Of a stretch of DNA of 64,000 bases, positions 60,201 through 64,000 are shown piece after piece. Each line of letters opens with the position of its first letter. Position 1 is the first letter of the stretch. A program made the position numbers and the translations under genes. The notes under the pieces are model-generated. The model did no database searches. It was given only the letters and a program-made list of their open reading frames with translations, and had not been told where the DNA came from. This DNA comes from Streptomyces xanthophaeus (lineage in GTDB: Bacteria; Actinomycetota; Actinomycetes; Streptomycetales; Streptomycetaceae). The stretch covers positions 62,001 through 126,000 of the forward strand of contig NZ_JOFT01000023.1 in the NCBI RefSeq assembly GCF_000725805.1, given 5' to 3'.

Positions 60201-61184
60201 ATGAAGCTGCTGATGCTGGGTGGTACCGAATTCGTCGGACGCACGATCACCGAGGACGCCCTCGCCCGGGGCTGGGAGGTGACCGTGTTCCACCGCGGCC
60301 ACCACGCGCCCCCGCCGGGCACCTCCGCACTGCACGGCGACCGCACCGCGCCGGGCGGACTGGACGCCCTCGCCGAGGGGGAGTGGGACCTCGTCGTCGA
60401 CACCTGGAGCGGCGCCCCCACCGCCGTCCGCGACAGTGCCCGCCTGCTGCGCGGCCGGGCCGGGGCGTACGCGTACGTCTCCAGCCGCTCGGTGTACGCC
60501 TACCCGGCCCCGGCCGGTCTCGACGAGGACGGCCCGCTGGTCGAGGGCTCTCCCGACGCGGAGGCCATCGCCTACGCGCAGGACAAGCGGGGCGGTGAAC
60601 TCGCCGCCCTGGACGCCTTCGGCGACCGCGCCCTGCTGGTCCGCGCCGGGCTGATCATCGGCCCGTACGAGAACGTGGGCCGACTGCCCTGGTGGCTGAA
60701 CCGCATAGCCCGGGGCGGCCCCTTCCTCGCGCCCGGGCACGCCGACCTGCCGCTCCAGTACGTCGACGTGCGCGACCTCGCGCGCTGGACCCTGGACGCG
60801 GCCGCCGCCGGGCTCGGTGGCGCCTACAACCTGGTCTCCCCGCCCGGGCACGCCACCATGGGCAGCCTGCTGGCGGCCTGCGCGGCCGCCACCGGCGCCT
60901 CGGCCGAGCCGCGCTGGACCGACGCCGCGGCCATCGAGGCCGCCGGGATCGAGCCCTGGACCGAGCTTCCCATCTGGCTCCCGGAAGGGGAGCTGCACGA
61001 CTTCATGTTCGGCGGCGACGTCGGCAAGGCCCTCGCCGCGGGCCTGGTGTGCCGGCCGGTGGCGGAGACCGTGGCCGACACCTGGGCCTGGCTCCAGTCG
61101 ATCGGCGGCGTGCCCCCGCACCGGCCCGACCGGCCGCAGAAGGGCGTCTCCGCCGAGCGGGAGGCCGCGCTACTCGGGCTCTGA
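60201..61184 (+). CDS. NAD(P)-dependent epimerase/dehydratase-family protein
   Basis: 327 residues with a Rossmann start (LLMLGGTEFVGRTITEDALARGWEVTVFHRG, GxxxFxGR). AYVSSRSVYAYP is the strand and Ser/Tyr region, although the YxxxK of classical epimerases is degenerate (YAQDKRG). LGGAYNLVSPPGHATMG resembles the NAD-binding/substrate part of the RNA-binding CSP41-like and flavin-reductase-like groups of this superfamily. Reaction not predicted. It converges on the lipase-maturation gene with a 15-bp overlap of the stops. Confidence 0.8.
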   Translation: MKLLMLGGTEFVGRTITEDALARGWEVTVFHRGHHAPPPGTSALHGDRTAPGGLDALAEGEWDLVVDTWSGAPTAVRDSARLLRGRAGAYAYVSSRSVYAYPAPAGLDEDGPLVEGSPDAEAIAYAQDKRGGELAALDAFGDRALLVRAGLIIGPYENVGRLPWWLNRIARGGPFLAPGHADLPLQYVDVRDLARWTLDAAAAGLGGAYNLVSPPGHATMGSLLAACAAATGASAEPRWTDAAAIEAAGIEPWTELPIWLPEGELHDFMFGGDVGKALAAGLVCRPVAETVADTWAWLQSIGGVPPHRPDRPQKGVSAEREAALLGL

Positions 61185-62609
61185 CCAGGCCGCATCCTCC
61201 AGCCGGGTCGGCGGCAGGTACTCGCGCAGCAGCGTGCGGTGCCACCAGGCGCCCGTCTCGCGCAGCTCCCGCCACGTGGTGAACCGGTAGCGGTACACCC
61301 GGGCCCGGACGTAGCGGGGCGGGGCGCCGGGGAAGGGGTTGTGGCGGAGCAGGCGCAGGGTGTCCCGGTCGCCCGCCAGCAGCCGCTCCACGAAGGGGCC
61401 GAACCAGTCCCGGGCGTAACCGGGGGACAGTGCGGCGAACCACATCAGCCAGTCCAGGCGCAGGTGGTACGGGGCGAACTGGCGCGGCATCCTGCCCGGT
61501 TCGCCCGGTTTCCCCTTGAACCCGTACGCGCGCCAGTCCCCGTCCGTGCGCGGCACCGGGTCGGCGGTGCCCTCGACCACGACCTCGTCGCGGATCCGGC
61601 CCACGGTGCCGAACGCCCCGTAGGTGTTGACGAGGTGGAGCGGGTCGAAGGAGCGGTTCATCACCTGGCGCCGGGAGACCATGTTGAGCACGGGGAGCCG
61701 GCTCCGTACGAGGACCAGCACGGTCACGGCGCAGACCAGGACCACGAACCACACCGGCGCCCCCTGCGAGGCCGCGGCCGGCGGCGGGCCCGCGAGCCCG
61801 GTGAAGTCCACGGCCGACAGGGCCAGCGTGATCGTCAGCCAGTTCAGCCAGGCGAAGTTCCCCGACAGCACCAGCCACAGCTGCGTGGCCACGATCGCAC
61901 CGGCGGCGTACGAGGCCACCGGCTGCGGGGTGAACAGCAACACCGGGACGAGCAGTTGGGTGACGTGGTTGGCCGCGCACTCCACCCGGTGCACGGGTTT
62001 GGGCAGGTGATGGAAGAACCAGCTCAGCGGCCCGGGCATCGGCTGCGTCTCGTGGTGGTGGTAGAGGCAGGTGAGCTTGCGCCAGCAGGGGTCCCCGCGC
62101 ATCTTGATGAGCCCCGCGCCGAACTCCACGCGGAAGAGCACCCAGCGCAGCAGCCACAGCACCAGGACCGGAGGACCGGTCCGGGCGTTGCCGAGGAAGA
62201 CGGCGAGGAAGCCCACCTCCAGCAGCAGCGACTCCCATCCGAAGGAGTACCAGGTCTGTCCCACGTTCACGACGGAGAGGTAGAGCAGCCACAGCAGGGC
62301 CCACAGACCCATGGCCGCGGCCAGCGGCATCCGGTCGCCGGCCCCCGCGGCCAGTGCGGCGGACACTGCGGCCCCGGTCCAGGCGCAGCAGGCGAAGAGC
62401 CGGTCCGAGTAGTGCAGTTGGAACAGGCTCGGGGCGCGGCGGAAGGGCACGTGCCGTACGTAGCGCGGCACGGGCAGCATGCCGTGCGCCCCGATCAGGG
62501 CCCGGAACTGCAGGGCGGCCCCGATGAAGGCGAGGAGGTAGACGCCGGCCAGGGCCCGCTGGAAGACCAGCCGGCCCAGCCAGTACCCGGGTGCCGTGAA
62601 CCAGTCCAT
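61170..62609 (-). CDS. Lipase maturation factor family protein (LMF1-like)
   Basis: 479 residues with about eight membrane helices. It starts MDWFTAPGYWLGRLVFQRALAGVYLLAFIGAA. Conserved blocks are YSFGWESLLLEVGFLAVFLG, LKMRGDPCWRKLTCLYHHHETQPMPGPLSWFFHHLP, NTYGAFGTVGRIRDEVVVEGT and a C-terminal RLDWLMWFAAL..WFGPFVERLLAGD. Human LMF1 aids folding of dimeric lipases in the ER; the role of bacterial members is unknown. The gene overlaps the convergent epimerase. Confidence 0.85.
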   Translation of the reverse strand: MDWFTAPGYWLGRLVFQRALAGVYLLAFIGAALQFRALIGAHGMLPVPRYVRHVPFRRAPSLFQLHYSDRLFACCAWTGAAVSAALAAGAGDRMPLAAAMGLWALLWLLYLSVVNVGQTWYSFGWESLLLEVGFLAVFLGNARTGPPVLVLWLLRWVLFRVEFGAGLIKMRGDPCWRKLTCLYHHHETQPMPGPLSWFFHHLPKPVHRVECAANHVTQLLVPVLLFTPQPVASYAAGAIVATQLWLVLSGNFAWLNWLTITLALSAVDFTGLAGPPPAAASQGAPVWFVVLVCAVTVLVLVRSRLPVLNMVSRRQVMNRSFDPLHLVNTYGAFGTVGRIRDEVVVEGTADPVPRTDGDWRAYGFKGKPGEPGRMPRQFAPYHLRLDWLMWFAALSPGYARDWFGPFVERLLAGDRDTLRLLRHNPFPGAPPRYVRARVYRYRFTTWRELRETGAWWHRTLLREYLPPTRLEDAAWSEPE

Positions 62610-62629
62610 CGCCTCCAGTATCGGGCCGG

Positions 62630-63163
62630 TCAGGCGGCTGCGGCCAGCTTGCGCAGCGTATGGCCCAGCCAGCGCGCGTACCGCAGCTGGAGGAAGGGGA
62701 CGACGGGCCCCGCGAGCCGGGTGTACCAGCAGGCCGGGCGGCTGAAGGCGGTCACCGTGAACCAGACCGTGCCGTCGGCGTCCATGGTCACGACGAAGGA
62801 CTCCTCCCCGCATTCGGGGTGGCCGTCGAGGGTCCCGTAGGCGAATCCGATGCGGGTGGGTTCGTACGCCGTCCAGATCACCTCGCACGGAGCGGTGACC
62901 CGCATCGGCCCCACGCCGATGCCGACCTCCACGCGGCTGCCGGGCCGCACGGCCCGGGCATCCGCCCGGACCCGCATGCCCGAGGTCCGGTGGGCCCGGA
63001 AGGTGGTGACGGCGACCCCGGCGGCCTCGAAGGCGGCCCGTCCGTGCCCGATCCGGGTGCGGTGGTGGAGGTGGTTGTATCCGGCGGGGAGCGGGAGCCG
63101 GTCCGTCGCGCCCCGGTCGGGGTAGCTGAAGGTGCTGCGGCCGGCGCCGACGAGTCGGGTCAT
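62630..63163 (-). CDS. DUF1990-family protein
   Basis: 177 residues from the ATG at 63163, overlapping the YndJ stop by four bases. FSYPDRGATDRLPLPAGYNHLHHRTRIGHGRAAF and GTLDGHPECGEESFVVTMDADGTVWFTVTAFSRPA are DUF1990 landmarks. The protein is soluble. Function is unknown. DUF1990 and YndJ are often adjacent, as here, so they may be partners. Confidence 0.85.
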   Translation of the reverse strand: MTRLVGAGRSTFSYPDRGATDRLPLPAGYNHLHHRTRIGHGRAAFEAAGVAVTTFRAHRTSGMRVRADARAVRPGSRVEVGIGVGPMRVTAPCEVIWTAYEPTRIGFAYGTLDGHPECGEESFVVTMDADGTVWFTVTAFSRPACWYTRLAGPVVPFLQLRYARWLGHTLRKLAAAA

Positions 63164-63999
63164 GGGGTGGTCTCCTCCGGGCGGGTGGGTGCGTATGCGG
63201 TCAGCCGGCGCCAGGCGAGCACCGAGCACAGGGCGAATCCGAGCGCGTTGCCGAGGCCGTGGGTCGCGGCCATCCAGGTCAAGGTGGGGTGCGCGATGCC
63301 GGTGGCCTCGCCCGCCGCCCACCACAGGGCGAGCAGCATGGTGGCGACGAGGACGGCCGACGAGAGCGCGAGCAGGGCCCGGGTGGTCCGCTCGCGTGCC
63401 GAGGGCCGGATCTCCCGCCAGGTCAGCAGCGCCACGGCCCACATCCCGCCGGTCAGCACCACCGCCCCGACCAGCTCGGCCCAGTCGTCGACGAAGTAGC
63501 CGAGGAGGACGAGTCCGGTGCCCGCGGGCACGCTGTACGCCGCCCCGGTGGCCCAGGGGCCGGGCGCCGCCGCCCGGCACACCAGCCCGGCGACCAGGGC
63601 GGCCGCGAACCCGGCGTAGTGGAAGTGCGGCACGGTCAGCGCCAGGATGTCCAGGTCGAAGCCGAAGAGCCGGTGGCCCGCGCGTTCGGCTACCAGGGCG
63701 ACCGCGGCGACCGACGGCGAGACGAGCGCGGTGAGCACGGCGGCCTCGGGCGGCCCGAGGCGACGGGTCCCGTCGGACGGGTCCCGGGGGAGGGCCCGCA
63801 GCAGCCGGGCCGGGGCCCGCGCCGCGAGGGTCAGCGCGGCTGCCGCGTACAGTGCCGCGAGCGCTACGGCGAGGGCGCCGCGCGGCAGCCACAGGCAGGC
63901 GGCGCCGGGTGCGGCGAGCAGGGGCCAGAGCCGGGCGGCCCGGCGCAGTGCGACCGGGTCGATCAGGCGCAGGCCGGCGGGCAGGACGAACAGCATGCC
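63160..63999 (-). CDS. YndJ-family membrane protein (5' end outside window)
   Basis: At least 278 residues to the right edge. The protein starts mid-sequence (LFVLPAGLRLIDP), where related proteins have some twenty to thirty more residues, so the 5' end lies beyond 64000. About eight hydrophobic segments and the motif PHFHYAGFAAALVAGL in the middle define the YndJ family. Likely in an operon with the DUF1990 gene. Confidence 0.8.
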   Translation of the reverse strand, partial: GMLFVLPAGLRLIDPVALRRAARLWPLLAAPGAACLWLPRGALAVALAALYAAAALTLAARAPARLLRALPRDPSDGTRRLGPPEAAVLTALVSPSVAAVALVAERAGHRLFGFDLDILALTVPHFHYAGFAAALVAGLVCRAAAPGPWATGAAYSVPAGTGLVLLGYFVDDWAELVGAVVLTGGMWAVALLTWREIRPSARERTTRALLALSSAVLVATMLLALWWAAGEATGIAHPTLTWMAATHGLGNALGFALCSVLAWRRLTAYAPTRPEETTP

Positions 64000-64000
64000 C

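Noticed and set aside
1..64000. tRNA, rRNA, CRISPR, integrase attachment site or replication origin
   Set aside because: None recognised on either strand. The DasR element and iterons were the only repeat-type regulatory sites.

Overview
The window is chromosomal DNA of a streptomycete. The DNA is very GC-rich with G/C-biased third codon positions, GTG and TTG starts are common, and several lineage markers are present: a conservon (histidine kinase, roadblock, DUF742, GTPase, CYP157-like P450), a DasR-type chitin element in front of a GH18 gene, DUF1996/DUF4142 secreted proteins, rare TTA codons and an Rpf-LysM-M23 cell-wall enzyme. No tRNA, rRNA, CRISPR array or intact insertion sequence was seen.

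Layout. 0-4.5 kb: housekeeping and transport genes (FadH tail, thioesterase, MFS, SRPBCC, secreted TAP-type peptidase). 4.7-10.6 kb: a predicted electron-transfer locus with a double YxFxxD-motif lipoprotein, a NuoF-like flavoprotein fused to a ferredoxin and a four-histidine heme b membrane protein, divergent from a PucR-type regulator with a Gly/His-rich segment. 10.8-17.5 kb: DUF1996/DUF4142 pair, GNAT, a membrane protein coupled to a TetR regulator with its own palindrome, a GH13 alpha-glucosidase and a questin-oxidase-like protein.

18.0-28.0 kb is the most interesting part: nine co-directional, tightly packed genes. They encode a WD40 propeller, GTP cyclohydrolase II, an FGE-fold protein, a GT4 glycosyltransferase, a nucleoside hydrolase, a DHA2-type MFS exporter, a phosphoribosyltransferase-like protein, an NCS2 purine permease and an HD 5'-nucleotidase-like protein. 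The set has every hallmark of a specialised-metabolite operon that starts from GTP, and three of the genes carry TTA (bldA) codons. The pairing of GTP cyclohydrolase II with a WD40 protein recalls toxoflavin-type pathways, but the methyltransferase and RibD-like deaminase of those pathways are absent, so the product is probably different.

28-35.9 kb: chitinase with a dre operator and promoter, YjdM/PhnA, an L-glutamate-oxidase-like secreted flavoenzyme, a CASTOR/POLLUX-type channel, and secreted or DUF5990 proteins. 36.2-45 kb is an accessory-looking stretch. It has four AraC-family regulators, an FAD monooxygenase with an orphan palindromic operator, two gene relics abutting tail to tail, an alpha-L-fucosidase preceded by a 45-bp tandem repeat, and an amidohydrolase. 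45.3-50.9 kb: a terpene synthase converging on a five-gene conservon. 51.4-64 kb: panD, GNAT, a racemase-like protein, 6-phosphogluconate dehydrogenase, the Rpf-LysM-M23 protein, a DMT transporter whose frame runs antisense into it, an SDR with a zinc ribbon, a PhnZ-like HD protein, a small acidic protein, an epimerase, a lipase-maturation-factor protein, DUF1990 and YndJ (cut by the window edge).

All assignments come from reading the sequence and recalling families. No database search was run.
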